From contig PLRK01000051.1 of the NCBI GenBank assembly GCA_003163875.1, positions 1 to 49,140 on the forward strand: DNA of 49,140 bases. Direction: 5' to 3'. The position numbers and the translations under genes were made by a program. Below the pieces are notes generated by a model that had not been told where the DNA came from, made no database searches, and was given only the letters and a program-made list of their open reading frames with translations. The stretch's first letter is position 1. Every line of letters begins with the position of its first letter. This DNA comes from Acidimicrobiaceae bacterium. GTDB taxonomy: Bacteria > Actinomycetota > Acidimicrobiia > Acidimicrobiales > RAAP-2. Positions 18,987-28,386 of this stretch are shown piece after piece.

Positions 18987-20323
18987 ACGGTTGCTCCCGC
19001 AATTGCTTCAGGCTTGCCACCCAAGGGAATGTTCGGGTGTTGCGCGTTGGTCACGACGACGAGCGCGTAGCCCGATTGGGTGTTGCCAGCGCGCCACTGC
19101 CCTCCGACGAGGGGAGTCTTGGTGACGTTGGGTACAGGTCCCTTGGTCCAATCGAGCGGTCCGACGATCGTATTGAGCTTCAATTTCGAAAGGGCCGACA
19201 CGAAGGCGCTCGGATTGTGTGCTTGACCCGAGCTCTTTAGTGTCGCGATTGCAACCTCAAAGAGGGCATGCACGAAACCAATTGGCTGGGTCCACTGGTC
19301 ACCCGTCTTCTTCTCATAATCAGCGGCGATGTGCGCACAGTTCTGCTTCGTGATGGAACTGACGTACGGGTGCGTGGGTCCCCACCAATATTCGGTCCCA
19401 ATGTTCTCCGCCAGTGAACCCAGCGCTTGCGCTGAGCTCGGGAAGAGCATCGCCTTGGCAATTGTTGCGACCTTGGGAATGTAACCCTGCGATGCTGCTT
19501 GCTTGTAGAACGTGGTGAAGTCCGGTGGAATTGGCACGCCCGTAAGAATCTCGCAATTCCCGTTGCGGAACGCGGTGATCTGCGCAGTGAAGTCAGTCGT
19601 CAGGTCCGTGTAGCGACCAGGATCGACGATGGAATACCCGAGCGGCTTCGCAAAGGATGGGAAACCAGTCGTCGTGCTCGCGAATGCGTCACCGTCGCTG
19701 TCGTTGGGCCAAAGACCTCCGATGATCTTGTTGTTGGCGACGGCGCTCCAAATGTCCGAGTACACGGCCTCAACATCTTCCAATCCCCAAAAGAAGTGGT
19801 AGGTCCACTTATATTTTGTGGTGGGTGTCGCGCCACGACCGAAAAACCACGACTGCCATGGCGCGACGGTGCTGATGCAAGGCACGTGATTCGCTTCACA
19901 CTGGTCCGACACTGGATTGGTTGTATCGGGCGTAGAAGACACGAGTATGACGTCGACCTTGTCGTTCTTGATGAGGTCTTCAGCGACCGATGCCGCTGTC
20001 GCGTCCGTTGATTGACTGTCCTTCACGATCACCTCGATGGGATACGTGACACCCTTGATGGTGACCCCCTTGGCGAGCAGCGACTTCAAGGCGCCGATGA
20101 CAAAGGTGTCGGCCGCCCCGAACGCTGCGAGCGGTCCCGTTTCTGGACTCACGTAGCCAAATTTGATTGTTTTTCCAACGCTGGTTGCTCCGGCGGCGAG
20201 TGGGTTGGCCAAGTCGACGGCCCCGCTGAGTCCAACGGCAGCCAGCCCGGCGATGCCCCCCTGAAGAAGCGTCCGGCGACTCAACTCGCGTTCGGACACT
20301 CCCGATTCATTGTCATTGCGCAT
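18983..20323 (-). CDS. livK: ABC transporter substrate-binding protein with Tat-type signal
   Basis: SRRTLLQGGIAGLAAVGL twin-arginine signal; IKFGYVSPETGPLAAFG...VEDLIKNDKVDVILVSSTPD periplasmic-binding pattern. Confidence 0.88.
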   Translation of the reverse strand: MRNDNESGVSERELSRRTLLQGGIAGLAAVGLSGAVDLANPLAAGATSVGKTIKFGYVSPETGPLAAFGAADTFVIGALKSLLAKGVTIKGVTYPIEVIVKDSQSTDATAASVAEDLIKNDKVDVILVSSTPDTTNPVSDQCEANHVPCISTVAPWQSWFFGRGATPTTKYKWTYHFFWGLEDVEAVYSDIWSAVANNKIIGGLWPNDSDGDAFASTTTGFPSFAKPLGYSIVDPGRYTDLTTDFTAQITAFRNGNCEILTGVPIPPDFTTFYKQAASQGYIPKVATIAKAMLFPSSAQALGSLAENIGTEYWWGPTHPYVSSITKQNCAHIAADYEKKTGDQWTQPIGFVHALFEVAIATLKSSGQAHNPSAFVSALSKLKLNTIVGPLDWTKGPVPNVTKTPLVGGQWRAGNTQSGYALVVVTNAQHPNIPLGGKPEAIAGATV

Positions 20324-20577
20324 TTCTAAATTCCCCCTGATCTAGATACTGCTTTGGCGAAACATAGCATTGTCAACGAGTGAATTTAATACTTGATTTT
20401 GAAACCTTTTGTGGTTATGTTCAGGCTCTGACCAAGAACGCGGTGGGCCGAGCCTAGGACGTGGGGAGCCTGCCGTCTTTGGCGTCGGAAGGGTGCTGTC
20501 TGCGCTCTTGCGACGGTGCGAGTTTGAGGATTTCGCTGTTCTCGAAGTTTTGACGACATCAAGTAAAGGGGGGGGCG

Positions 20578-21075
20578 GTGACGAAATACAAAACGATATT
20601 CGCGGGGCTCGATGGCTACGAAAAGGGTGGCGTTGAGGTCATCAACGATGATCCGAAGAATTACGTTTTTTCCAACATTTTCGAGGTTGCGAGCAAGGCA
20701 AAACCCTGGGAGAAAGTAGCGGTCGCGAAAAATCAAGAATACGTCCTCGAAGTGATTCGCGCCGAGGGTACGTCGAGTTGGCGAGTGACCCCTCACGACG
20801 AGTTCGCAATGGTGGTCGACGGCGAGGTGGTCATTGACTTGCTTGATCCCGAGCACCCTTTGGTTGACCCGTCGGCATCTGGTTCCATTGCGTTGAGTGG
20901 TGAACCAAAGGGCACAGTCATGGGTAAGGTCATCGCGCGTCGTGGACATCTAGCGCTCCTTCCCGCGGGTCGTTGCTATCGCATGCGAGCTGAGAAGCCT
21001 TCCGTCGTGTTGTTGCAGACGGTGTCAGGTCCTGACACCGTCGAACGATGGTCCGAAATCTGTCAGAAGTACTAA
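20578..21075 (+). CDS. hapC: hydroquinone 1,2-dioxygenase small subunit-like cupin protein
   Basis: GTG start after an aaaggggggg RBS; cupin-like protein immediately upstream of the large-subunit homologue. Confidence 0.7.
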   Translation: MTKYKTIFAGLDGYEKGGVEVINDDPKNYVFSNIFEVASKAKPWEKVAVAKNQEYVLEVIRAEGTSSWRVTPHDEFAMVVDGEVVIDLLDPEHPLVDPSASGSIALSGEPKGTVMGKVIARRGHLALLPAGRCYRMRAEKPSVVLLQTVSGPDTVERWSEICQKY

Positions 21076-21092
21076 GTGAGCGGGGAGATAAT

Positions 21093-22073
21093 ATGACAAC
21101 TTCACCAATTCAGTTGGGCGACGTGCCTAACGAGCACGGCTATCGTCCTTTTACCCTGGGCGGATTTCGATTTGAACGCGACGAGCATTTCGTGCACGTC
21201 CAGTGGCCGACTGGTCGTCACGTTACGGCGGCAGAACCATTCCTAAAGGCCATGATGCGTGACGTCGCCTGGAACTTTTTCTACGGCACCGTGAACTTCG
21301 ATTCAGTGATCGGGACCCTGAACCACTACGGGAATGTTGACCTCTTCGCTGGACGTTTCAACGAAGAGTATCGAAAGGCCGAACTCGATCATTCGGAGAA
21401 TTTCCCCCATGATGAGATTAAAGAGACGTTCCAAGCGATTCTCAACGACTGGGTGAACGAGGATTTCGATCCCTTTGCCGCGCCAATGGAAACGGGTTCG
21501 GCGTACGGTGAAAAAAGTGGCAATAACTCCCGTGCGGTGACTCGCACGCGCGTCGCCGCAAAGCGCATGGTGGGTTTGCCGGATGACGAGCCGCTTCGAA
21601 GCGATGAGTCGGGCTACCCGGTCAATCGCGCCTTCTTGGATGTGGATCTTGATGAGCCAGTGGTCGAGGTCGTGAAGGGTTACGAGAATGAAGTGTCGGC
21701 ATTTAATTTCTTTGGCTACTTGTCACGAAGCGACGTCACGTGGAACCCTTCAGTGGTCTCGGTGTGTCGTGACAGTTTGATGTGTCCCACGACGGAGGAA
21801 TTCATACTGCCAATCATTCACGGCAACGATAGGGTCGAATGGTTCCTGCAGTTGAGTGACGAAATCATCTGGGAAGTTGAAGATCGCGAATCTGGTAAGC
21901 CGAGGGCCAAGGTCGTCATGAAGGCTGGTGACTGTGCGGCGATGCCTGCTGACATCCGCCACCAGGGCTACTCACCAAAACGTTCGATGCTGCTGGTGTG
22001 GGAGAACAATTCGCCGGACCTTCCAGGCATGATTGCTCGAGGCGAAGCGCCGACCGTACCCGTCACGTTCTAG
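21093..22073 (+). CDS. hapD: hydroquinone 1,2-dioxygenase large subunit
   Basis: SAFNFFGYLSRSDVTWNPSVVSVCRDSLMCPTTEEFILPIIHGNDRVEWFLQLSDEI; ATG 21093. Confidence 0.78.
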   Translation: MTTSPIQLGDVPNEHGYRPFTLGGFRFERDEHFVHVQWPTGRHVTAAEPFLKAMMRDVAWNFFYGTVNFDSVIGTLNHYGNVDLFAGRFNEEYRKAELDHSENFPHDEIKETFQAILNDWVNEDFDPFAAPMETGSAYGEKSGNNSRAVTRTRVAAKRMVGLPDDEPLRSDESGYPVNRAFLDVDLDEPVVEVVKGYENEVSAFNFFGYLSRSDVTWNPSVVSVCRDSLMCPTTEEFILPIIHGNDRVEWFLQLSDEIIWEVEDRESGKPRAKVVMKAGDCAAMPADIRHQGYSPKRSMLLVWENNSPDLPGMIARGEAPTVPVTF

Positions 22074-23546
22074 GTGCCATTGCTTACTCGCGGTCTGTTC
22101 ATCAACGGAGAGTTCGTCGACGCGATCGACGGGGCGACGATGGAGGTCGTCAATCCTCATGATGGTTCGGTGATCGCGATGGTCGCCGAGGGCGGTGAGC
22201 GAGACATAGATAGGGCGGTTCTCGCCGCTCAAGGCGCGTATCCACAATGGTCATCACTCGCCGCCGCCGAGCGAGGTCGACTGTTGCTACGGCTCGCCGA
22301 CGTCATCGAGCAGCATTCGGCTGAACTCGCACGGCTTGAGTCACTCGATACCGGACACCCGATCCACGACTCGACCTTGCTGGATGTCCCGCGAACCGTC
22401 GCCACGTTTCGCTACTTCGGTGGGATGGCCGATAAGTACCAAGGCTTTCTACCTCCCGTGGAAGCCGGCTTCCTCAACTACGTCACCCATGATCCGATCG
22501 GAGTGGTCGGGCAAATCGTCCCGTGGAATTTTCCGCTGATGTTTTGCGGCTGGAAGTTAGGACCTGCGCTTGCCGCAGGGAACACGGTCGTGATGAAGCC
22601 CTCGGAGTTGGTGCCGCTGTCCACCTTGCGACTCTGTGAACTCTTCGAGGAAGCTGGCTTTGCACCCGGGGTCCTCAACGTTGTGCCCGGTTACGGTGCC
22701 CGCGCCGGTGCGCGGCTCGCGAGTCATCCCGATATTGGCAAGGTGAGCTTTACGGGTTCGACCGCGACGGGCCGCTCGATTGTCACGCAGTCCGCCGGGA
22801 ATCTAAAGCGATTGCAGCTTGAGTTAGGAGGCAAGGGCGCCAATATTGTCTTTGGTGACGCCAATCTCGCCGCCGCCGTCAACGGTTCGGCGTTCGCGAT
22901 CTTTCACAACCAGGGCCAGGCGTGCATCGCTGGTTCGCGACTGATTCTGCACGAGTCCATAGCTGATGAGTTCCTAGAGAAGTTCCTCGCGCTCGCCGCT
23001 TCAATTCGCCTCGGGGATCCATTGAATGAGGCGACGGAGATGGGACCACTCACGTCGGCGATGCATCGCGATCGAGTGCTCAACTACGTCGACATTGCGC
23101 GTGGCGAAGGGGGAGAAGTATTGACGGGTGGCAAGGCACCCGAAGACCCCGCGCTGTCGAACGGTTACTACATTGTGCCAACTGTCGTACGCGCGTCGCC
23201 AGAGAGCCGCGTGTGCAAAGAGGAGGTGTTCGGGCCGTTCGTGACCGTCTCCACCTTTGCCAACGACGACGAGGCGATGCAGATTGCCAATTCGACTGAC
23301 TACGGTCTTGGAGGGGGACTTTGGACTAATGACCTCTCACGCGCACATCGAATGGCCGGTGTGCTTCGAGCTGGCATGGTGTGGGTCAATTCGTACAAGC
23401 GGGTAAATCCAGGCTCACCCTTTGGCGGGGTAGGGAGCTCCGGGTACGGGCGCGAGATGGGATTCGAAGCCATGCACGAGTACACCGATCTGAAGTCAGT
23501 ATGGATCAATGTGAACGCGGCAATCGCACCCTGGTACCCGCGTTAA
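22074..23546 (+). CDS. aldehyde dehydrogenase, probable 4-hydroxymuconic semialdehyde dehydrogenase
   Basis: NPHDGSVIA, VPWNFPLMF, FTGSTATGR, LELGGKGANIVF, NQGQACIAGSRL; starts directly after the hapD stop codon. Confidence 0.85.
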   Translation: MPLLTRGLFINGEFVDAIDGATMEVVNPHDGSVIAMVAEGGERDIDRAVLAAQGAYPQWSSLAAAERGRLLLRLADVIEQHSAELARLESLDTGHPIHDSTLLDVPRTVATFRYFGGMADKYQGFLPPVEAGFLNYVTHDPIGVVGQIVPWNFPLMFCGWKLGPALAAGNTVVMKPSELVPLSTLRLCELFEEAGFAPGVLNVVPGYGARAGARLASHPDIGKVSFTGSTATGRSIVTQSAGNLKRLQLELGGKGANIVFGDANLAAAVNGSAFAIFHNQGQACIAGSRLILHESIADEFLEKFLALAASIRLGDPLNEATEMGPLTSAMHRDRVLNYVDIARGEGGEVLTGGKAPEDPALSNGYYIVPTVVRASPESRVCKEEVFGPFVTVSTFANDDEAMQIANSTDYGLGGGLWTNDLSRAHRMAGVLRAGMVWVNSYKRVNPGSPFGGVGSSGYGREMGFEAMHEYTDLKSVWINVNAAIAPWYPR

Positions 23547-23549
23547 GCA

Positions 23550-24416
23550 ATGACCGCGTTCTCAACCCTCGCAGAAGCCATCGCGCACAACGTGCACGAT
23601 GGGGACCGGATCGCGCTCGAAGGATTTACGCATCTGATCCCCTTCGCCGCGGGTCACGAGATCATTCGTCAAGGTCGCCGCGATCTAACTCTCGTGCGTA
23701 TGACCCCCGATATCGTCTACGACCAGTTGATTGGGATGGGGTGCGCATCGAAGTTGATCTTCTCTTGGGCGGGAAATCCGGGGGCTGGATCGTTGCACCG
23801 ATTCCGCGATGCGGTCGAACGAGCGATACCGTCACCACTGGCGATCGAAGAGCACAGTCACGCCGGCATGGCCACTCGCTACGCGACGAGCGCGAGTGGC
23901 CTTCCCTTTGGCATTTTACGTGGTTACGCGGGCACGGATTTGCCCAGCGTGACGGAAAATGTCCGCTTCGTGACGTGTCCGTTCACCGGTGAGTCGCTCG
24001 CCGCCGTTCCCGCACTCGATTTGGACGTCGGAATAATTTGCGCTCAGCAGGCCGATCACGACGGCAACGTCATGCTTTGGGGTATCACCGGCGTTCAAAA
24101 GGAGACAGTGTTGAGCGCTCGTCGCTCCATCGTTCTTGTCGAAGAGATCGTCGACAAATTCACCCCACGCGTCAACGGCGTGGTTTTGCCAAGCTGGGTC
24201 GTGGGCACCGTTGTGGAGTGCCCCTCGGGATCGTTCCCTTCCTATGCGCAGGACTACTCTGAGCGCGCCAACGACTTTTACGCGTTCTGGGAGCCAATTA
24301 GTCGAGATCGTGAGCGTTTCTTAGCGTGGATGGACGCACACGTGCTCGGCACCGCGACGAACTCGGAATTCATCGCCTCGCTCCAGACGACTGATTTCGA
24401 GGTGGCGCGTGGCTAA
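23550..24416 (+). CDS. pcaI: 3-oxoadipate CoA-transferase subunit A-like
   Basis: GDRIALEGFTHLIPFAAGHEIIRQGRRDLTLVRMTPDIVYDQLIG...DVGIICAQQADHDGNVMLWGITGVQKETVL. Confidence 0.82.
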   Translation: MTAFSTLAEAIAHNVHDGDRIALEGFTHLIPFAAGHEIIRQGRRDLTLVRMTPDIVYDQLIGMGCASKLIFSWAGNPGAGSLHRFRDAVERAIPSPLAIEEHSHAGMATRYATSASGLPFGILRGYAGTDLPSVTENVRFVTCPFTGESLAAVPALDLDVGIICAQQADHDGNVMLWGITGVQKETVLSARRSIVLVEEIVDKFTPRVNGVVLPSWVVGTVVECPSGSFPSYAQDYSERANDFYAFWEPISRDRERFLAWMDAHVLGTATNSEFIASLQTTDFEVARG

Positions 24417-25176
24417 CACGACGATTGATGACGTGACGTGGACGAGTGACGAGATGATGGCGGTGGCAGCGGCGCGCGAATTGAGTGACGGGACGGTGTG
24501 CTTCGTGGGCATTGGACTGCCCAGCACCGCTGCCAATCTCGCTCGAACGACGCACGCGCCTCACGTCGTCTTGATTTACGAGTCTGGATGCATTGGGGCG
24601 AAACCGGACCGAATTCCACCATCGATTGGTGATGGGGTCTTGAGTGTCACCGCCGACGCGGTGGTGGGCGTTCCGGAGATATTTGCGTACTGGCTCCAAG
24701 CAGGGCGCATCGACGTCGGCTTCTTAGGTGCCGCCCAGGTGGACCGCTGGGGCAACATCAATACGACAGTCGTCGGGGATTACGGGGCACCGAAAGTGCG
24801 CCTTCCGGGGGCGGGCGGCGCGCCGGAAATCGCGGCATCGTGCTCGAGGGTCATTATCACCCTTCGTCACAACGAGCGAGCGCTGGTGGAGAAGATTGAT
24901 TTTGTAACGTCGTTGGGTCATGGCGATGGCAACGGGGAGCGCGAGCGGTTGGGACTTCGCGGGCATGGTCCCCAAGCCATCATCACCGATCTTGGCGTGT
25001 TGCGTTATGACGACACACATCGTCAATTCGTCTTGAGCGAAGTTCACCACGGTGTCAGCGTCGATGAAGTGCGGGCGGCGACGGGCTGGAACTTGGTCGT
25101 GGCGGATTCGGTGCACGAAACAGCCGTCCCCACGAGCGAAGAACTTCGTGCCCTTCGCTCCTTCACAGGGACGTGA
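24409..25176 (+). CDS. pcaJ: 3-oxoadipate CoA-transferase subunit B-like
   Basis: MMAVAAARELSDGTVCFVGIGLPSTAANLA, LIYESGCIGAKP, GFLGAAQVDRWGNINTTVVGDY. Confidence 0.85.
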   Translation: MANTTIDDVTWTSDEMMAVAAARELSDGTVCFVGIGLPSTAANLARTTHAPHVVLIYESGCIGAKPDRIPPSIGDGVLSVTADAVVGVPEIFAYWLQAGRIDVGFLGAAQVDRWGNINTTVVGDYGAPKVRLPGAGGAPEIAASCSRVIITLRHNERALVEKIDFVTSLGHGDGNGERERLGLRGHGPQAIITDLGVLRYDDTHRQFVLSEVHHGVSVDEVRAATGWNLVVADSVHETAVPTSEELRALRSFTGT

Positions 25177-26231
25177 CAATGGAGTCTTTCGACTACGACG
25201 CCCTTCGGGGCCGCGTCGTGTTCGGCGTGGGCCGACGTCGCGAAATCGCTGATGAAGTCGATCGACTCGGCGCTGAGCGCGTGATCCTCATCGCCGACGG
25301 CTTCGATGGCGAGCTCGCCAATGAAATTGCCGGATACCTGGCGCATCGTTGCGTCGCGAGGTTCACCAACGTTGTCCAACACGTCCCCGTGGAGCTGGCA
25401 GAAGAAGCGAGGGCAATCGCGATCAACGTGGGCGCCACCGCGATCGTCACACTTGGTGGTGGTTCCGCGACTGGCTTCGGGAAGGCAGTGGCACTCTCGA
25501 CTCGACTACCGCAGTTGTGCCTACCAACCACGTACGCCGGATCGGAGTTGACGCCGATCTGGGGAATGACCGAAGGCAACGTTAAGACGACGGGTCGCGA
25601 CCTCGCCGTCCAACCCGTGACCGTCATCTACGATCCTGAACTGACGCTGCGTCTTCCGATTGAGATCGCTGGACCGAGTGCGATGAACGCACTCGCGCAC
25701 GCGGTCGAAGGTCTGTATGGTCCAGGTGCCAATCCAGTGATGTCGGCGCTGGCCCTTGAGTCGGTACGGGTCCTGGCAACACACCTTCCACTTCTGACGG
25801 ACGCACCCGACAGCCTCGAGGAACGCACCAACGTGCTCTACGGCGCGTACCTCGCGGGAGCGGTGCTCGCCGTCGTCGGTACGTCATTACATCACAAGAC
25901 TTGTCACGTGCTCGGTGGTCTATACGGACTCGATCACGGCAAGATGAATGCTGTCGTGCTTCCCCACGCACTCGCTTTTAATGCCCCGGCCATTCCGATC
26001 GCCTACGAGAGACTTTCGGCCGTGCTCGCAGGGGACGCCGCCGGCCAGCTCTACGATTTGGCACGCACCCTGCACACGCCTTCGTCGCTGTCGCAGATTG
26101 GATTTCCCGACGACGGCGTCCAGGCCGCCGCACCGCTCGTTGCGAAGGCAGCGCGCGACAACGTCCGGCCAATTGATGAGCAACAAGCTCGCGACCTTCT
26201 GCAAGCCTGCGTTGAAGGTATGCGTCCTTGA
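25173..26231 (+). CDS. maleylacetate reductase (iron-containing alcohol dehydrogenase family)
   Basis: GRVVFGVGRRREIADEVDRLGAERVILIAD, TLGGGSATGFGKAVAL, LPTTYAGSELTPIWGMTE, HHKTCHVLGGLYGLDHGKMNAVVLPHALAFN. Confidence 0.9.
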   Translation: MTMESFDYDALRGRVVFGVGRRREIADEVDRLGAERVILIADGFDGELANEIAGYLAHRCVARFTNVVQHVPVELAEEARAIAINVGATAIVTLGGGSATGFGKAVALSTRLPQLCLPTTYAGSELTPIWGMTEGNVKTTGRDLAVQPVTVIYDPELTLRLPIEIAGPSAMNALAHAVEGLYGPGANPVMSALALESVRVLATHLPLLTDAPDSLEERTNVLYGAYLAGAVLAVVGTSLHHKTCHVLGGLYGLDHGKMNAVVLPHALAFNAPAIPIAYERLSAVLAGDAAGQLYDLARTLHTPSSLSQIGFPDDGVQAAAPLVAKAARDNVRPIDEQQARDLLQACVEGMRP

Positions 26232-27406
26232 GCGAGTCATTCATTGTCGACGCGGTGCGTACAGCCTTGGGGCGAATTGGAGGTGCACTCTCCACGGTGC
26301 GTCCAGATGATCTCGCCGCCACCGCCATCGCGCAGCTGCTCGCTCGCACGTCAATCGACCCCGGAACCATCGATGACGTCTTCTTTGGCAACGCGAATGG
26401 TGCGGGCGAGGAGAATCGAAATGTCGCGCGCATGGCCCTGCTACTGGCGGACGTACCGGTGAGCGTGCCAGGCGTCACCGTCAACCGTTTGTGTGGTTCC
26501 GGTCTCGAGGCGGTCGTGCAGGCGAGTCGCTCTCTCATCGCGGACGATTCAAGCATCGTGCTTGCTGGTGGCGTCGAATCGATGACGCGCGCGCCATGGG
26601 TCATGCCCAAACCCGACAAGGCATTCTCGAGGGAGAACACCACAATGTTTTCGACCGCCCTCGGGTGGCGCTTGGTGAACCCGCGAATGCAGAAGGAATG
26701 GACGGTGTCGTTGGGTGAGGGTGCCGAGATTCTGGCAGACGAACTCCAGATCTCTCGCGAGGAGCAGGACGAGTTTGCCTTGGCGAGTCATCGAAAGGCT
26801 GCGACCGCCTGGGAGAAAGGTGTGTTCGACAACGAGGTGGTACGAGTGCCAGGAAGCGAACTGCAGATCGATGAATGCGTACGGGCTGACGCAACGCTCG
26901 CCTCGCTCGAGCGCCTTCGGCCGGTCTTTCGAGGTGAGGGGACTGTCACCGCCGGGAACTCCTCACCGATGAACGACGGCGCGTCGGCGTTGCTGTTGAT
27001 GAATGAGCGGGGTCTTCGACAAACGCGCTACGAACCTCTGGCTCGAGTGGCGTCGAGGGCGCATTGTGCGCTCGAGCCCCAGCGCTATGGTCTTGGTCCG
27101 GTGCAGGCGAGCGCGCTCGCGCTCGAGCGAGCGGGGATCTCGTGGTCGGATTTGTCGGTTGTCGAGATGAACGAGGCGTTCGCGGCCCAAGCCCTGGCGT
27201 GTTTGAAGAATCTCCCAGAGCTCGATCCGAGCATTGTGAACCCCAACGGGGGCGCCATCGCCATCGGGCATCCCATTGGTGCGTCGGGCGCTCGGATTTT
27301 GACGACCCTGGCGCACGAGCTTCGCCGGAGCGGGACTCGATGGGGGCTCGCCACAATGTGCATTGGTGTTGGTCAAGGCATCGCCGTCGTACTCGACGCT
27401 GGCTAG
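26228..27406 (+). CDS. pcaF: thiolase, probable 3-oxoadipyl-CoA thiolase
   Basis: VDAVRTALGRIGGALSTVR, NRLCGSGLEAVVQA, EMNEAFAAQALACL, NPNGGAIAIGHPIGASGARI, MCIGVGQGIAVV. Confidence 0.88.
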   Translation: MSESFIVDAVRTALGRIGGALSTVRPDDLAATAIAQLLARTSIDPGTIDDVFFGNANGAGEENRNVARMALLLADVPVSVPGVTVNRLCGSGLEAVVQASRSLIADDSSIVLAGGVESMTRAPWVMPKPDKAFSRENTTMFSTALGWRLVNPRMQKEWTVSLGEGAEILADELQISREEQDEFALASHRKAATAWEKGVFDNEVVRVPGSELQIDECVRADATLASLERLRPVFRGEGTVTAGNSSPMNDGASALLLMNERGLRQTRYEPLARVASRAHCALEPQRYGLGPVQASALALERAGISWSDLSVVEMNEAFAAQALACLKNLPELDPSIVNPNGGAIAIGHPIGASGARILTTLAHELRRSGTRWGLATMCIGVGQGIAVVLDAG

Positions 27407-27433
27407 CGTCACAAGTTAGAACAGGGAGGTCGC

Positions 27434-28270
27434 GTGGTTACCAAGATGACGTCGAAGGAGCATTTAGACGAGGTGCTCGCGAGTTACCGCGAGTGTCCGA
27501 ATCCGAGATTGGTGCAGATCATGACGTCGTTGACGGCGCACTTGCTTGCGTTCGTCGAAGAGACAGGTCTCACTCGCGATGAGTGGATGAGCGGTATTGA
27601 ATTTCTGACCGCCACGGGAAAGAAATGTGATGACGAACGCCAGGAGTTCATCTTGCTCTCCGACGTGCTCGGAGTGTCGATGCTGGTCGAAATGGTGAAC
27701 CAAAAGCCAACCGATAGCGCGACCGAGCCTACCGTTTTGGGGCCGTTCTATCGCCCGGGCGGCCCCGAACTTTCGATGGGTGATTCGATTGCACCCGACG
27801 ACAGTGATGGTCAGCCTCTCATCTTCAGCGGTATGGTTCGGAATGCGAGTGGCGAACCGTTACGTGACGCCCACCTTGAGGTGTGGCAAACGTCGCCCGA
27901 AGGTTTCTATGACGTGCAGGACCCTGCCCTCGATCCCATGAGTTATCGCGGCAATTTCACGACGGGTGTCGACGGCCGATTTTTCTTTGAGACGGTACGG
28001 CCCGTGGACTACCAAATTCCAACGGACGGGCCTGTGGGTGTTCTTCTTCGCACGAGCGCGCGTGAGTCGTGGCGTCCGGCGCATACGCACTTCCTCGTCA
28101 CGTGTGCGGGTTACAAGACGCTGATCACGCACCTCTTTGACGCGTCGTCCCCGCACCTTCACTCGGATGCAGTGTTTGGCGTGCGTGAGAGTCTGGTCGT
28201 GGACATGAATCACGACGAGGCATCCTTCGACTTAGTGCTCGACGTTGCTGGCGAGTCACCCGTGAACTGA
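27434..28270 (+). CDS. intradiol ring-cleavage dioxygenase, probable hydroxyquinol 1,2-dioxygenase
   Basis: TEPTVLGPFYRPGGPELSMGDSIAPDDSDGQPLIFSGMVRNASGEPLRDAHLEVWQTSPEGFYDVQDP...YQIPTDGPVG...RPAHTHFLVT. Confidence 0.87.
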   Translation: MVTKMTSKEHLDEVLASYRECPNPRLVQIMTSLTAHLLAFVEETGLTRDEWMSGIEFLTATGKKCDDERQEFILLSDVLGVSMLVEMVNQKPTDSATEPTVLGPFYRPGGPELSMGDSIAPDDSDGQPLIFSGMVRNASGEPLRDAHLEVWQTSPEGFYDVQDPALDPMSYRGNFTTGVDGRFFFETVRPVDYQIPTDGPVGVLLRTSARESWRPAHTHFLVTCAGYKTLITHLFDASSPHLHSDAVFGVRESLVVDMNHDEASFDLVLDVAGESPVN

Positions 28271-28310
28271 ATTCAATGGTGGGCCGACGTACTTGACGTA
28301 GCCATCTAAA

Positions 28311-28383
28311 AAGTGGATGATATGTCCACTTCGCACGTCGGTGCGAACGTAATGAGGTCCGAAAGGACACAGGGGGGATTACG
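28311..28383 (+). other. candidate structured 5' leader RNA: three consecutive hairpins
   Basis: AAGTGGA-TGATATG-TCCACTT (28311-28331); TTCGCAC-GTCG-GTGCGAA (28330-28347, shares 2 nt with the first); outer CGTAAT (28348-28353)/ATTACG (28378-28383) enclosing GTCC-GAAA-GGAC (28357-28368); G6 RBS-like run at 28372-28377. Confidence 0.55.
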
Positions 28384-28386
28384 ACA

